From RGIG1995 sp045587445 (lineage in GTDB: Bacteria > Bacillota > Clostridia > Oscillospirales > CAG-272): a stretch of DNA of 64,000 nucleotides. The notes beneath the pieces are model-generated. The model made no database searches. It had not been told where the DNA came from and was given only the letters and a program-made list of their open reading frames with translations. Shown here piece after piece: positions 17,718 to 26,597 of this stretch. The position numbers and the translations under genes are program-made. The number at the start of each line of letters is the position of its first letter. Positions within the stretch are counted from its first letter, which is position 1. Where the stretch lies: contig JAZNCH010000053.1 in NCBI GenBank assembly GCA_045587445.1, forward strand, positions 1 through 64,000, written 5' to 3'.

Positions 17718-18229
17718 TGAAACTAAACATTAAAGAGATAGCTATATTCGGTATGCTCGGCGGTTTGATGTTTGCATCAAAACTTGCTATGGAAGTATTT
17801 CCTAATATACACTTAATCGGTGTATTTATAGTAGCTATTACCGTTGTATATAGGGTTAAGGCATTGTATCCTATTTACATATTCGTGTTTGTATTTGGAT
17901 TGTTTTACGGATTTAATATATGGTGGTTGCCGTATTTATACATATGGACTATTCTTTGGGGAGCAGTAATGCTTTTGCCGAAGAGAATGTCGCCCAAGGT
18001 AGCACCGTTTGTATATATGATTGTATGCGGACTTCACGGTTTTTTATACGGAACTCTGTATGCACCTGCACAGGCGATAATGTTTGGATTTACTTTTAAG
18101 CAAACTGTAGCTTGGATAGTAGCGGGAATACCGTTTGACGCTATACACGGAGTAAGCAATTTAATATGCGGTATGCTTATTGTTCCGCTAATTAAAGCGA
18201 TGCGACTTGCCAACCGATATACACGTTGA
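17717..18229 (+). CDS. ECF transporter S component (predicted cobalamin/corrinoid)
   Basis: 170 residues with about five to six membrane segments. The N-terminus KEIAIFGMLGGLMFASKLAM has the small-residue-rich helix that S components use to dock on the EcfT scaffold. Its start codon overlaps the stop of the DUF4430 gene in TAATG, so the two are translationally coupled. The corrinoid specificity is inferred from the riboswitch and the partner lipoprotein; the shared EcfA/EcfT module is not in this window. A terminator closes the operon. Confidence 0.82.
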   Translation: MKLNIKEIAIFGMLGGLMFASKLAMEVFPNIHLIGVFIVAITVVYRVKALYPIYIFVFVFGLFYGFNIWWLPYLYIWTILWGAVMLLPKRMSPKVAPFVYMIVCGLHGFLYGTLYAPAQAIMFGFTFKQTVAWIVAGIPFDAIHGVSNLICGMLIVPLIKAMRLANRYTR

Positions 18230-18242
18230 ATACAAAGATTAG

Positions 18243-18275
18243 AACTGTTGCAAATATGCGGCAGTTCTTTTTTTG
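18243..18275 (+). terminator. Terminator of the B12 operon
   Basis: AGAACTG/CAGTTCT stem with internal GC pairing, followed by a run of seven T. Confidence 0.8.
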
Positions 18276-18286
18276 GTGAAATCCTA

Positions 18287-18315
18287 TTGACAAGAGATGA
18301 AAAGAGTGCTATAAT
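18287..18315 (+). promoter_or_regulatory. Promoter of the Trp T-box leader
   Basis: Perfect consensus: TTGACA (18287-18292), 17-base spacer, TATAAT (18310-18315). Confidence 0.88.
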
Positions 18316-18334
18316 CCATACATAGTTGTAAATA

Positions 18335-18630
18335 AACCGTTGATTCGGAGATAAAAATGTTTATGCTTCCACAGAGAGTCGGGGAAGGCTGAGAGCCCGA
18401 TGAAAAACAGAGCATTAAATGGACCGAGGAGGGTGCAGTCAAAGGTGATTAGGTGAATTGCCGAGTATTCTGCAACGGATTGAAGACTCCCGTAAGAAGT
18501 CTAAGATATGTTTGTATCTTGCAAAGGTGTGCGGTGATTGTACCGTGAAACAAGGTGGCAACGCGGATAAAAAGTTTATTCGTCCTTGACAGAAAAGAAG
18601 AATTTCTGTCGGGGATTTTTGTTTTTAACA
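18335..18630 (+). promoter_or_regulatory. T-box riboswitch, tryptophan specifier (TGG)
   Basis: The leader contains Stem I with AGAGAGTCGG and the specifier bulge AAATGGACC, where the codon TGG at 18420-18422 would pair with tRNA-Trp. Near the end is the T-box sequence AAGGTGGCAACGCGG (18552-18566) that captures the uncharged tRNA acceptor end. It is followed by a terminator hairpin (CCTTGACAGAAA/TTTCTGTCGGGG, 18583-18616) and a T-run. Uncharged tRNA-Trp should favour the antiterminator and allow transcription of the trpB gene downstream. Confidence 0.93.
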
Positions 18631-18745
18631 AAGACGGAGGAAAAACTACAGTGAAACTTTTGACAAGACGATGGCGAGTCATAAAGTAAGCCGCGTAACA
18701 ATTAATAAATAAAAACAACTTATATAAATTTTGGAGGAAAGAATT

Positions 18746-19966
18746 ATGGTATTTAACGGTGTTGATTTTGATACTTATTTTAACAACTATCCCGATGAGA
18801 ACGGTTATTTTGGAAAATACGGCGGAGTATATATTGATGACAAATTAAAGGCGGCAATGGCTGAAATAACGGAGGCATATTACAGCATTTGTCAGTCGAG
18901 AAAGTTTATTGCAGAGCTCAGAAGAATCAGAAAGGAATTTCAGGGAAGACCTACTCCTGTAACCCATCTTGAAAGACTTTCCGATGCACTTGGCGGCAAG
19001 GTTCAGCTTTATGCAAAGCGTGAGGACTTGAACCATTCCGGTGCTCATAAACTCAATCATTGTATGGGTGAAGCATTACTTGCCAAATATATGGGCAAGA
19101 AAAAAGTAATTGCAGAGACGGGGGCCGGACAGCACGGTGTTGCCCTTGCGACTGCAGCTGCATATTTTGGACTTGAATGTGATATTTATATGGGTACTGT
19201 TGATATTAAAAAACAGGCACCTAATGTAGCAAGAATGAAGATACTCGGTGCAAACGTTGTCGAGGTAACTCACGGATTACAGACATTAAAAGAAGCAGTT
19301 GATGCTGCTTTTGATGCATACAGCAAGGAGTATAAGGACTCCATTTATTGCATTGGCTCGGTTTTGGGTCCCCATCCTTTTCCGATGATGGTTCGCGACT
19401 TCCAGAGTGTTGTAGGCATTGAAGCAAGAGACCAATTTGTTGAGATGACAGGTCATTTGCCCAGTTCAATTGTTGCTTGTGTTGGCGGTGGAAGTAATGC
19501 GGCAGGTCTTTTCGCAGGCTTCTTGAACGATCCCGTTGATATATACGGTGTAGAACCCCTTGGAAGAGGTCCCAAGCTTGGGGACCACGCGGCAAGCTTG
19601 AAATACGGAACAGAGGGAATTATGCACGGATTTAACAGCATAATGCTTAAAGATGAAAACGGTGAACCCGCTCCTGTATATTCAGTTGCAAGTGGACTTG
19701 ATTATCCGTCTTCCGGACCCGAACACGCATTTTTGCATGACCTCGGCAGAGTAATATATGACGTTGTTGATGACGAAGAGACAATAGATGCATTCTTTAC
19801 ACTTTCAAGACTTGAGGGTATTATTCCCGCAATTGAGAGTGCACACGCTGTTGCATACGGTATGAAACTTGCAAAGAAGATGGAGAAGGGATCAATTCTC
19901 ATTAACCTTTCAGGTCGTGGCGACAAGGATATGGACTACGTAATAGAAAATTACGGAATTAGATAA
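18746..19966 (+). CDS. trpB: Tryptophan synthase beta chain, stand-alone
   Basis: 406 residues. PLP enzyme that condenses indole with serine to tryptophan. The PLP lysine lies in HSGAHKLNHCMGEALLAKY; ETGAGQHGVALATA, the phosphate loop CVGGGSNAAGLFAGF and GRGDKDMDYV complete the family pattern. The frame extends five codons upstream to a TTG, but that region is the ribosome binding site GGAGG, so the ATG at 18746 is the start. No trpA or other trp gene is adjacent. With a Trp T-box in front, it probably serves indole salvage or works with a trpA elsewhere. Confidence 0.94.
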   Translation: MVFNGVDFDTYFNNYPDENGYFGKYGGVYIDDKLKAAMAEITEAYYSICQSRKFIAELRRIRKEFQGRPTPVTHLERLSDALGGKVQLYAKREDLNHSGAHKLNHCMGEALLAKYMGKKKVIAETGAGQHGVALATAAAYFGLECDIYMGTVDIKKQAPNVARMKILGANVVEVTHGLQTLKEAVDAAFDAYSKEYKDSIYCIGSVLGPHPFPMMVRDFQSVVGIEARDQFVEMTGHLPSSIVACVGGGSNAAGLFAGFLNDPVDIYGVEPLGRGPKLGDHAASLKYGTEGIMHGFNSIMLKDENGEPAPVYSVASGLDYPSSGPEHAFLHDLGRVIYDVVDDEETIDAFFTLSRLEGIIPAIESAHAVAYGMKLAKKMEKGSILINLSGRGDKDMDYVIENYGIR

Positions 19967-19972
19967 ATAAAG

Positions 19973-19996
19973 TATCCCCGCATTATGCGGGGATTT
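19973..19996 (+). terminator. Terminator after trpB
   Basis: Stem TATCCCCGCA/TGCGGGGATT with a tiny loop and a T-rich tail. Confidence 0.8.
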
Positions 19997-20163
19997 AATT
20001 TTTGCAGACATACGTATGTAGAACTCTGCGTGTATTTATCTGCGTAAACAGAAAAAAGCAGCAAAACAGGAACTATTAACAAGGAAAAAATTGCATTCGC
20101 ACAACAAATCAAATTATCAGTACATTTAATAAATTAATTATAATAACAAAATAAAAAAACAAC

Positions 20164-20192
20164 TTGAATTTTACCTGCACTTATGTTATAAT
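20164..20192 (+). promoter_or_regulatory. Promoter of tRNA-Arg
   Basis: TTGAAT (20164-20169), 17-base spacer, TATAAT (20187-20192). Confidence 0.8.
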
Positions 20193-20211
20193 GATAAGGT
20201 CAATTTATTAT

Positions 20212-20286
20212 GCCTGCATAGTTAAATGGATATAACAAACCCCTCCTAAGGGTTAGTTACAGGTTCGATTCCTGTTGCGGGTGCCA
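20212..20286 (+). tRNA. tRNA-Arg (anticodon CCT)
   Basis: Acceptor GCCTGCA pairs with TGCGGGT (with G-T wobble pairs), anticodon stem AACCC/GGGTT with loop CTCCTAA giving anticodon CCT, T arm with GGTTCGATTCC, encoded CCA. It reads AGG codons. Confidence 0.92.
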
Positions 20287-20291
20287 AAAAG

Positions 20292-20320
20292 TTGAATTAT
20301 TAACATTTATTTGTTATAAT
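20292..20320 (+). promoter_or_regulatory. Promoter of the LCP-like gene
   Basis: TTGAAT (20292-20297), 17-base spacer, TATAAT (20315-20320), starting six bases after the tRNA-Arg 3' end. Confidence 0.75.
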
Positions 20321-20389
20321 ACTTGGGATATAACGAAAAATATATATTTTTTGTTTGATGGGATAGTAAAAAAATAGGAGGAGAGAAAT

Positions 20390-21451
20390 ATGCGTTCACT
20401 CAGGGCATTTTTTATTTCGTTTGTGTTGGCTTTGAGCATTTTGGGAGCTCTTACGTTCACTATGTTAAATAAATCTCTTACTTTTAGTTTTTCGACTCCT
20501 ACACTTGAAAACAGCACGCTTGCAGAGGAGGAAACAAAACAAAAGCCGCTTTCGGCGTTTACTTCTCCGGAAGATGATAAGCCTTCAGGCGCTGACAATA
20601 ATGACAAAAAAACTGACAATAATGCAGAAACCAAAAAGGAGCCTGAAATCAAGCTTCCCGAAGGGGACGTGTCATCTACAACGTTTTTGTTTGTAAGTAC
20701 GGACTACCAACCCGGCTTGTTTAATTACAAGGAATCCGGATATGACGAAAACGGTTTATACGTTAAGAAAAAAGAAGTTTTGGCAGACGCTTTACTTCTG
20801 ATGAAAATTGACAGAGCGAGTAAGACGTTTATGTTTTCATCTATCCCCGCAAACACTGTTGTAAACCAATCGACCAACAAGACGGTAGCCAAGCTCTATA
20901 GTGAAAAGGGTGCGTCTTATATGGTGAATTGCGTGTTTGCATTAACCGGTATTAAGGTTGAGCATCTAATGGTTATAAGCGTTGAAGACGGTGTAAAAGC
21001 TCTAAAAAAAGTAGGTAATGTTTCATACGATGTTCCTTGTGATATGGTTCAAGTAAAAGAAAGCGAAAAGTATGAAATTAACTTGAAAGCGGGTTATCAG
21101 GAGTTGACACCGAAACAGGTTGTGTCAATGTTGAGATTTACTGCTTTTCCCGATGATTCGAATTTAACACGTGAAAGACTTATAGTTGATTTTTCGAAGT
21201 CATTGATTTACAAACTTACGTCTCCTGCTTACATAGGAACAGCAGTTTCATTGTTTTCTGATACTGTAGGATATTTTGAGACGGAATTTACGGTGGAAGA
21301 TTTTAAAGAGCACATGGATCTGTTTTTCTCGTTCCCGAATTATAATACAAAAACAGTTACATATCCCGGATACACTACAGATATGTATGGCGAAGAGGTG
21401 TTTATACCAAGTATTGGGGAAGCTGTAGGCGCGTACGAAGAATATAAATAA
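20390..21451 (+). CDS. Divergent LytR-CpsA-Psr (LCP) family protein
   Basis: 353 residues. One N-terminal membrane anchor (about 5-27), a Lys/Asp/Asn-rich linker, then an extracellular LCP-like domain: ADALLLMKIDRASKTFMFSSI, a central helix pair with YMVNCVFALTGIKVEHLMV, VKALKKVGNVSYDVP and LTPKQVVSMLRF. LCP enzymes attach teichoic acids and glycans to peptidoglycan. The usual Arg-Asp after SIP is replaced (SIPANTVV), and the second Arg-rich motif is reduced to DDSNLTRERL. Catalysis may be altered or lost. Ribosome binding site AGGAGGAG. Confidence 0.8.
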   Translation: MRSLRAFFISFVLALSILGALTFTMLNKSLTFSFSTPTLENSTLAEEETKQKPLSAFTSPEDDKPSGADNNDKKTDNNAETKKEPEIKLPEGDVSSTTFLFVSTDYQPGLFNYKESGYDENGLYVKKKEVLADALLLMKIDRASKTFMFSSIPANTVVNQSTNKTVAKLYSEKGASYMVNCVFALTGIKVEHLMVISVEDGVKALKKVGNVSYDVPCDMVQVKESEKYEINLKAGYQELTPKQVVSMLRFTAFPDDSNLTRERLIVDFSKSLIYKLTSPAYIGTAVSLFSDTVGYFETEFTVEDFKEHMDLFFSFPNYNTKTVTYPGYTTDMYGEEVFIPSIGEAVGAYEEYK

Positions 21452-21474
21452 TATCAATATATAGGAGTATCATC

Positions 21475-22866
21475 ATGAATAACACAGAAAAGACGATGGA
21501 GAAAATTGTTGCCTTATGTAAGAATCGCGGATTCGTATTTAGCGGTTCTGAAATATACGGAGGACTTGCAAACTCTTGGGATTACGGACCTCTCGGGGTT
21601 GAAGTAAAGAACAATGTAAAAAAAGCATGGTGGAAGAAGTTCGTTCAGGAATCTAAGCTTAACGTAGGTCTTGACAGCGCGATTTTAATGAACCCTGAAG
21701 TTTGGGTTGCATCGGGGCACGTTGTAAACTTCAACGATCCGCTTATCGACTGCAAGTCTTGTAAGATGAGACATAGAGCAGACAAGCTTATTGAAGAGTG
21801 GGCAAAAGAAAACGGCAAGGACGTTAAGGTTGAAGGAATGACCAATGAAGAAATGTCTGACTTCATAGCAGAAAACGGCGTAGCATGTACAGGTTGCGGA
21901 AAGAGCGACTTTACACCTATTCGTAAGTTTAATATGATGTTTAAGACGTTTCAGGGGGTAACAGAAGACTCACAGTCACAGATTTATATGCGTCCCGAAA
22001 CAGCTCAGGGGATATTTGTAAACTTTGCAAACGTACAGAGAACAACAAGAAAGAAGATTCCTTTTGGAATTGCACAGATAGGTAAATCATTTAGAAATGA
22101 AATTACTCCCGGAAACTTTACTTTCCGTACACGTGAATTTGAACAGATGGAGCTTGAATTCTTCTGCAAACCCGGCACTGACCTTGAATGGTTTGCATAT
22201 TGGAAGAACTTCTGTGCAGAATTCCTTTATTCTCTTGGTATGAAGAAAGAAAACCTCAAGCTTCGTGACCATGAACCCGAAGAACTTTCTCACTATTCAA
22301 ATGCAACGACAGACTTTGAATTTTTGTTCCCATTTGGTTGGGGCGAACTTTGGGGCATAGCGGACCGTACAGACTTTGACCTCAAGGCTCATTCAGAGCA
22401 TTCCGGAAAAGACCTCAGCTACTTTGACCCTGAAACAAACGAAAGATATATTCCTTATTGTATCGAGCCTTCTTTGGGGGCAGACCGTGTTGTATTGGCT
22501 TTCCTTATCGATGCATACGATGAAGAAGAAATAGCTGAAGGCGACGTAAGAAACGTGCTCAGACTTCACCCCGCGCTTGCTCCTTTCAAGTGCGCTGTCC
22601 TTCCTCTTTCAAAGAAGCTTTCCGAGGAAGCGGGAGAGGTTTACGAAAAGTTGGCTAAGACGTTTATGGTTGACTTTGACGAAACAGGTTCAATCGGCAA
22701 GAGATATCGCCGTCAGGACGAAATCGGAACTCCTCTCTGTATCACATATGACTTTGATTCAAAAGAAGACGGTTGCGTAACAGTAAGAGACCGTGATACA
22801 ATGGAACAGATTCGTATTTCTATTGACAGTCTTGAAGAGTATATCCGTTCTAAGATTGAGTTTTAA
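21475..22866 (+). CDS. glyQS: Glycyl-tRNA synthetase (alpha2, single chain)
   Basis: 463 residues, the homodimeric class II form found in many Firmicutes and eukaryotes. Motif 1 region GGLANSWDYGPLGVEVKNN, zinc-site cysteines DCKSCKMRH and ACTGCGKSDF, motif 2 FRNEITPGNFTFRTREFEQME, motif 3 SLGADRVVLAFL, and the C-terminal anticodon-binding domain from about residue 370. It charges tRNA-Gly. It lies 23 bases behind the LCP-like gene with its own ribosome binding site AGGAG. No glycine T-box was seen. Confidence 0.96.
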   Translation: MNNTEKTMEKIVALCKNRGFVFSGSEIYGGLANSWDYGPLGVEVKNNVKKAWWKKFVQESKLNVGLDSAILMNPEVWVASGHVVNFNDPLIDCKSCKMRHRADKLIEEWAKENGKDVKVEGMTNEEMSDFIAENGVACTGCGKSDFTPIRKFNMMFKTFQGVTEDSQSQIYMRPETAQGIFVNFANVQRTTRKKIPFGIAQIGKSFRNEITPGNFTFRTREFEQMELEFFCKPGTDLEWFAYWKNFCAEFLYSLGMKKENLKLRDHEPEELSHYSNATTDFEFLFPFGWGELWGIADRTDFDLKAHSEHSGKDLSYFDPETNERYIPYCIEPSLGADRVVLAFLIDAYDEEEIAEGDVRNVLRLHPALAPFKCAVLPLSKKLSEEAGEVYEKLAKTFMVDFDETGSIGKRYRRQDEIGTPLCITYDFDSKEDGCVTVRDRDTMEQIRISIDSLEEYIRSKIEF

Positions 22867-22878
22867 TTTTATGATATA

Positions 22879-22907
22879 AAAAGAACCGAGTTTTCTCGGT
22901 TCTTTTT
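22879..22907. terminator. Bidirectional terminator between convergent genes
   Basis: Stem AAAGAACCGAG/CTCGGTTCTTT with a four-base loop, T-run on both sides. Confidence 0.85.
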
Positions 22908-22912
22908 ATATG

Positions 22913-24424
22913 TTATCTGTGCTTTTTAAAAAGAATTACAGTTAATACTACAATTGAACAAATTAAGACGATTATAGCAATAACACCTTTGTTTTTATTG
23001 CTCTTTTCATTTTCCCAAGCTTGAAACTTTTGTTTTTCAAGTTCTTTTTGTTCGTAAGCAGCAGCTCTTGAGTCCTCTTCAATTGATTCGAGTCTCAAGC
23101 TTTCAAGACGTTTGCTTTCTTCTTCTTGGCGTTTTTGTTCTTCTTTTTCAAGGCGTTCTTGTTCCAATCTTTCTTGTTCAAGACGCTCCTGTTCTAATCT
23201 GAGCTGTTCATCGTAGCTTATAATGTTTTCAAAAAAACTGTTCTTTTGAATATCTTCACCAACCGTAGTACGATAAAGACCGAATAAACAAGGGGAGTAG
23301 GTTTCAATTTTTGCAGCTAAATTATTTTTGTTATCGTTTCCGTTAAGCCATTTTGTAAACCAAGTATTTTGCTGTGATTTGTTTGCTTTATATCCCTCTT
23401 GAGAAACTTGGAAAGCGGTTTTGCCGTTAAAGAAGTTTAATGCTTCATCCCAGTTCAATGTAATTTGATTTTCAGTATATAAGTGTAAATAAAGCTTGGG
23501 AGTGTTCCATACCCCGTATTTTGTGGCAGATTCGGGATATATTGAAGCATTGTTTGCAAATTCAATTGCCTTAACCAAGGTTTCTGCGTTAAGTATGTAC
23601 TGACCGTTACTATTCTCGCCTTTTAGGTCGTGAGAAACGACCACCTGCGGTTTAAATCTTCTTATATTTTCCGTCTGGAATGATAAAATCATATCCTCTG
23701 TAACCTTTTCTTTTTCAAGAGCTTTAAGTGCATCAGCAGAGGTTTTTGTGTTGGATTCGGAAAAATTGCTTAAAATGGGATAATTTTTCATGCCGACAGC
23801 CCAAAGACCGTCTAACATTTCGTGTTTCTTTGAGGAGCTCGTGTTTTCTGTAAAGAAGATTACTTGAGTCCGATATTTGTTAGCGATATGATAGGGAAGT
23901 ATACCCGCAAAAAGCGTGTGTTCATTGCTGTAGTGTGTAACGTTCAACAAAAGGTCAGTTTTTTCGTGAGGTGCTTCCCAAGCTTGAACCCAATCAGGCA
24001 ATTGACCTTCCTTGAAAGCACTGACGTCGGATACGTTAGCTTTTTCTTTAAAAGTAACGGTTACGTCTTTGCAATCGGTAACTTCTTCGGGAATCTTTAC
24101 GAGTGAATGAAGAAAAGTGTTTTCTATCTCAAAACTTTTATCGCCGCAAGAAACGGTAAAGCTCGGAGCCTTATCCCAGAAAATAATATATATCGAATCG
24201 ATAGGCTCTTTGCTTGAAATTGAAACCTTATTCAGCGAAGAATAACTGCTTGGTATATTATCTTTGAGGTTGTTATAATTAGGATTTAAAGTAAGGTCTG
24301 TTATAGTAGCGTCGTCGGTTGCTGCAGCAGAGGCAAAACAAATACAGCCTACCGATAAAACGGTAATTGCAAACACCAACACTAAAGCCATTGAAAAAGT
24401 TTTATTTTTGATATTTAAAGTCAT
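22913..24424 (-). CDS. Degenerate PIG-L-like extracellular protein with coiled coil and C-terminal anchor
   Basis: About 503 residues from the ATG at 24424, which has AGAAAGGATG in front; an upstream TTG start is less likely. Signal peptide, a beta-rich N-terminal region (about 35-145), then a PIG-L deacetylase-like domain: VTHYSNEHTLFAGILPYHIA aligns with the zinc motif AHPDDE, and VVSHDLKGENSNGQY with the second metal site. The catalytic and zinc-binding Asp pair is Ser-Asn here, and the later His are Asn/Tyr, so deacetylase activity is doubtful. A long Glu/Arg/Gln coiled coil with the repeat LEQER (about 375-450) leads to a terminal membrane helix. The PIG-L assignment is by motif order. 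Confidence 0.7.
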   Translation of the reverse strand: MTLNIKNKTFSMALVLVFAITVLSVGCICFASAAATDDATITDLTLNPNYNNLKDNIPSSYSSLNKVSISSKEPIDSIYIIFWDKAPSFTVSCGDKSFEIENTFLHSLVKIPEEVTDCKDVTVTFKEKANVSDVSAFKEGQLPDWVQAWEAPHEKTDLLLNVTHYSNEHTLFAGILPYHIANKYRTQVIFFTENTSSSKKHEMLDGLWAVGMKNYPILSNFSESNTKTSADALKALEKEKVTEDMILSFQTENIRRFKPQVVVSHDLKGENSNGQYILNAETLVKAIEFANNASIYPESATKYGVWNTPKLYLHLYTENQITLNWDEALNFFNGKTAFQVSQEGYKANKSQQNTWFTKWLNGNDNKNNLAAKIETYSPCLFGLYRTTVGEDIQKNSFFENIISYDEQLRLEQERLEQERLEQERLEKEEQKRQEEESKRLESLRLESIEEDSRAAAYEQKELEKQKFQAWENEKSNKNKGVIAIIVLICSIVVLTVILFKKHR

Positions 24425-24451
24425 AAAATTTACATCCTTTCTCAAAAACAG

Positions 24452-25129
24452 TTAGCTTAAAAATAATTCAAATTTATCAATGTTAACTCTTTTCCCGATA
24501 ACCACGATGTTGTCGTTAGTATATAAAACCGTGTCGGGAGTTATCTCTGTAATAATAGAGTCGTTATGTTTAACGGCGATAATATTAAGTCCAAATTCTT
24601 TTCTGATATTAAGTCCGGCAACAGTGATGTTGTTTACCTTTTCAGAAAGCAGAATTTCTGTTATATCTATTTCTTCGCTGAGGGATATATATTCCATAGT
24701 TTTTGGTGATACAAGCCTTTTTGCGAGTCTGACAGCCATTTCTTTTTCGGGATAAACGACTTCAGCACCGATTTTTTCAAGAACAGTGCCTTGTTCGGGA
24801 GTGATTGCTTTGGCTATAACCTTTTTTACGCCGAGTTGAATAATATTCAGTGTTGCAAGAATACCCGTGTCTATTGTTTCTCCTATACCTACGATAACAG
24901 TATCGCAATTTTGTATACCTGTTTCAATAAGCGTTTCCTTGTTTAATTCCTCAACCAAAAAAGCATTATCGGTATATTCGGTAATTTCTCTAATCTTTTT
25001 CTGATCGTTATCAATAACAAGTATTTCTTTACCCATTTCTGAAAGGTTTTTAGCGAGATTAAAACCAAATCTGCCAAGCCCTACTATACCGTAAATTTCT
25101 TCGGGTTTTCTTTTTACTCTTTTTCTCAT
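24452..25129 (-). CDS. ktrA: Potassium channel regulatory subunit, RCK domain (KtrA/TrkA-like)
   Basis: About 225 residues from the ATG at 25129, which has AGGAAAGG upstream and leaves a 20-base gap after the ktrB stop; the longer frame would overlap ktrB. RCK-N nucleotide-binding domain GIVGLGRFGFNLAKNLSEMG with acidic VIDND at the second strand, then RCK-C (AGLNIRKEFGLNIIAVKHND). It binds nucleotides and gates the KtrB pore. The downstream PIG-L-like gene follows after 27 bases and may be co-transcribed. Confidence 0.92.
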   Translation of the reverse strand: MRKRVKRKPEEIYGIVGLGRFGFNLAKNLSEMGKEILVIDNDQKKIREITEYTDNAFLVEELNKETLIETGIQNCDTVIVGIGETIDTGILATLNIIQLGVKKVIAKAITPEQGTVLEKIGAEVVYPEKEMAVRLAKRLVSPKTMEYISLSEEIDITEILLSEKVNNITVAGLNIRKEFGLNIIAVKHNDSIITEITPDTVLYTNDNIVVIGKRVNIDKFELFLS

Positions 25130-25149
25130 ATTATATATACCTTTCCTTT

Positions 25150-26436
25150 TTAACCCAGTGTCAAACTTTCTTCGGCGTATGAGACGCCGGAAGATTTTTT
25201 CAAAATCCAAAGGGAAACAATTGTTAAAGGACCGACTCTGCCTATAAACATAGTAATTATAACAACCAATTTACCGGCAACTGAAAGAATTGGAGTGATA
25301 CCTGTTGACAGACCGACAGTTGCAAATGCAGATACAGCTTCGAAAATAAGGTCTTTAAGCGGGAGAGTGGGATTAGTTATACAAAGCAGAGTCAGCGAAG
25401 ATAGCACAGTACCAATTCCTATTGAAAAAATAACGAAAGCTTTATGCAATAGGGGCTTAGGCAAAGTTCTTTTGAAAATGGAAGTTCTATTCTCGGAAAT
25501 ATATGAGTAAAGTGCCATAAATATCACCAAAAAAGTTGTAGTTTTAATACCGCCGCCCGTCGAGGTTGGGGACGCACCGATAAACATTAGAATTGAATAA
25601 AATATTAAACCTATATTTGAAATATTACCAAGTGCAACCGTAGTGAAACCGGCGGTTCTGGTAGAAGTACTCATAAAGAACGCGTTTACCCAATCATATC
25701 CCTCGGTAAATCTAAGGATTAACGTTCCGCCAAGCAACAGCAAAAACGTTACTGTAAGAACCACTTTAGTGTGAAGTGAGAATTTCTTAAATTTGTGTTT
25801 AAAAGTAACCTCTTTAATGACCAAAAAACCTATACCGCCCAAAATAATAAGGAGCGAGGTAATCAACAAAAAGGGAACGTTGTTTTTGTAAGAAATCAAA
25901 CTGTTTCCTTTTCCTAAGATGTCAAAACCTGCATTGTTAAAAGATGATATAGCGTGAAAAAAACTAAGTCCAAGGGCTTTTAACGGTCTATAGTCCTTTA
26001 AAAAAACAGGAAATACCAACAAGGCACCCGTGCCTTCAATGATAAGTGTTGTAAAAAGCACCGATTTCAAAAGTGTGAATATACCGCCGAGCGAACCGTA
26101 GTTCAACGCTTCTTTTACGAGCGTTTGTTGTTTTAAGAAGACCTTATGACCTGTCATCATAACGATACCGATACTTATACTTACAAAACCCAAACCGCCA
26201 AGCTGAATCAAAAGAATAAGAACGGTTTGACCGAAAGGGGAGAGGATGCTTCCTGCGTCAAATGTGGATAGTCCGGTAACGCATACAGCACTTGTAGAGG
26301 TAAAAAGGGCATCGACAAAGCAAATACTTCTGGGACTTTTTTGCGAAATAGGAAGCCACAAAAGCAGAGAGCCTATTAAAATTATAGATAAAAAACCAAA
26401 AGCGATAACGCGTCCGGGATTTATAAACTTATTCAT
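25150..26436 (-). CDS. ktrB: Potassium uptake transporter membrane subunit (KtrB/TrkH family)
   Basis: About 428 residues from the ATG at 26436 with GAGGT in front; the frame is open 30 codons further without a better start. Four M1-P-M2 repeats are visible, with selectivity-filter glycines in SAVCVTGLSTFD, AISSFNNAGFDI, STRTAGFTTVALG and SAFATVGLSTGIT. It imports K+ together with the KtrA regulatory ring encoded directly downstream. Confidence 0.93.
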   Translation of the reverse strand: MNKFINPGRVIAFGFLSIILIGSLLLWLPISQKSPRSICFVDALFTSTSAVCVTGLSTFDAGSILSPFGQTVLILLIQLGGLGFVSISIGIVMMTGHKVFLKQQTLVKEALNYGSLGGIFTLLKSVLFTTLIIEGTGALLVFPVFLKDYRPLKALGLSFFHAISSFNNAGFDILGKGNSLISYKNNVPFLLITSLLIILGGIGFLVIKEVTFKHKFKKFSLHTKVVLTVTFLLLLGGTLILRFTEGYDWVNAFFMSTSTRTAGFTTVALGNISNIGLIFYSILMFIGASPTSTGGGIKTTTFLVIFMALYSYISENRTSIFKRTLPKPLLHKAFVIFSIGIGTVLSSLTLLCITNPTLPLKDLIFEAVSAFATVGLSTGITPILSVAGKLVVIITMFIGRVGPLTIVSLWILKKSSGVSYAEESLTLG

Positions 26437-26472
26437 TAAAAACCTCAAATATAAGAGAGTACTATTATATAT

Positions 26473-26501
26473 AGAATACCTCTTTTTGCCAATTTTGTCA
26501 A
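26473..26501 (-). promoter_or_regulatory. Promoter of the ktr operon
   Basis: Minus strand TTGACA (26496-26501), 17-base spacer, TATTCT (26473-26478). Confidence 0.7.
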
Positions 26502-26597
26502 GATAAATGAGCAAACGAAAAAGCATACGAGCAAAAGTGGTTAAAAATTAAGCGATTACGGATAAAAAATATGTAATATAGCGGTTATTTGGTATAA

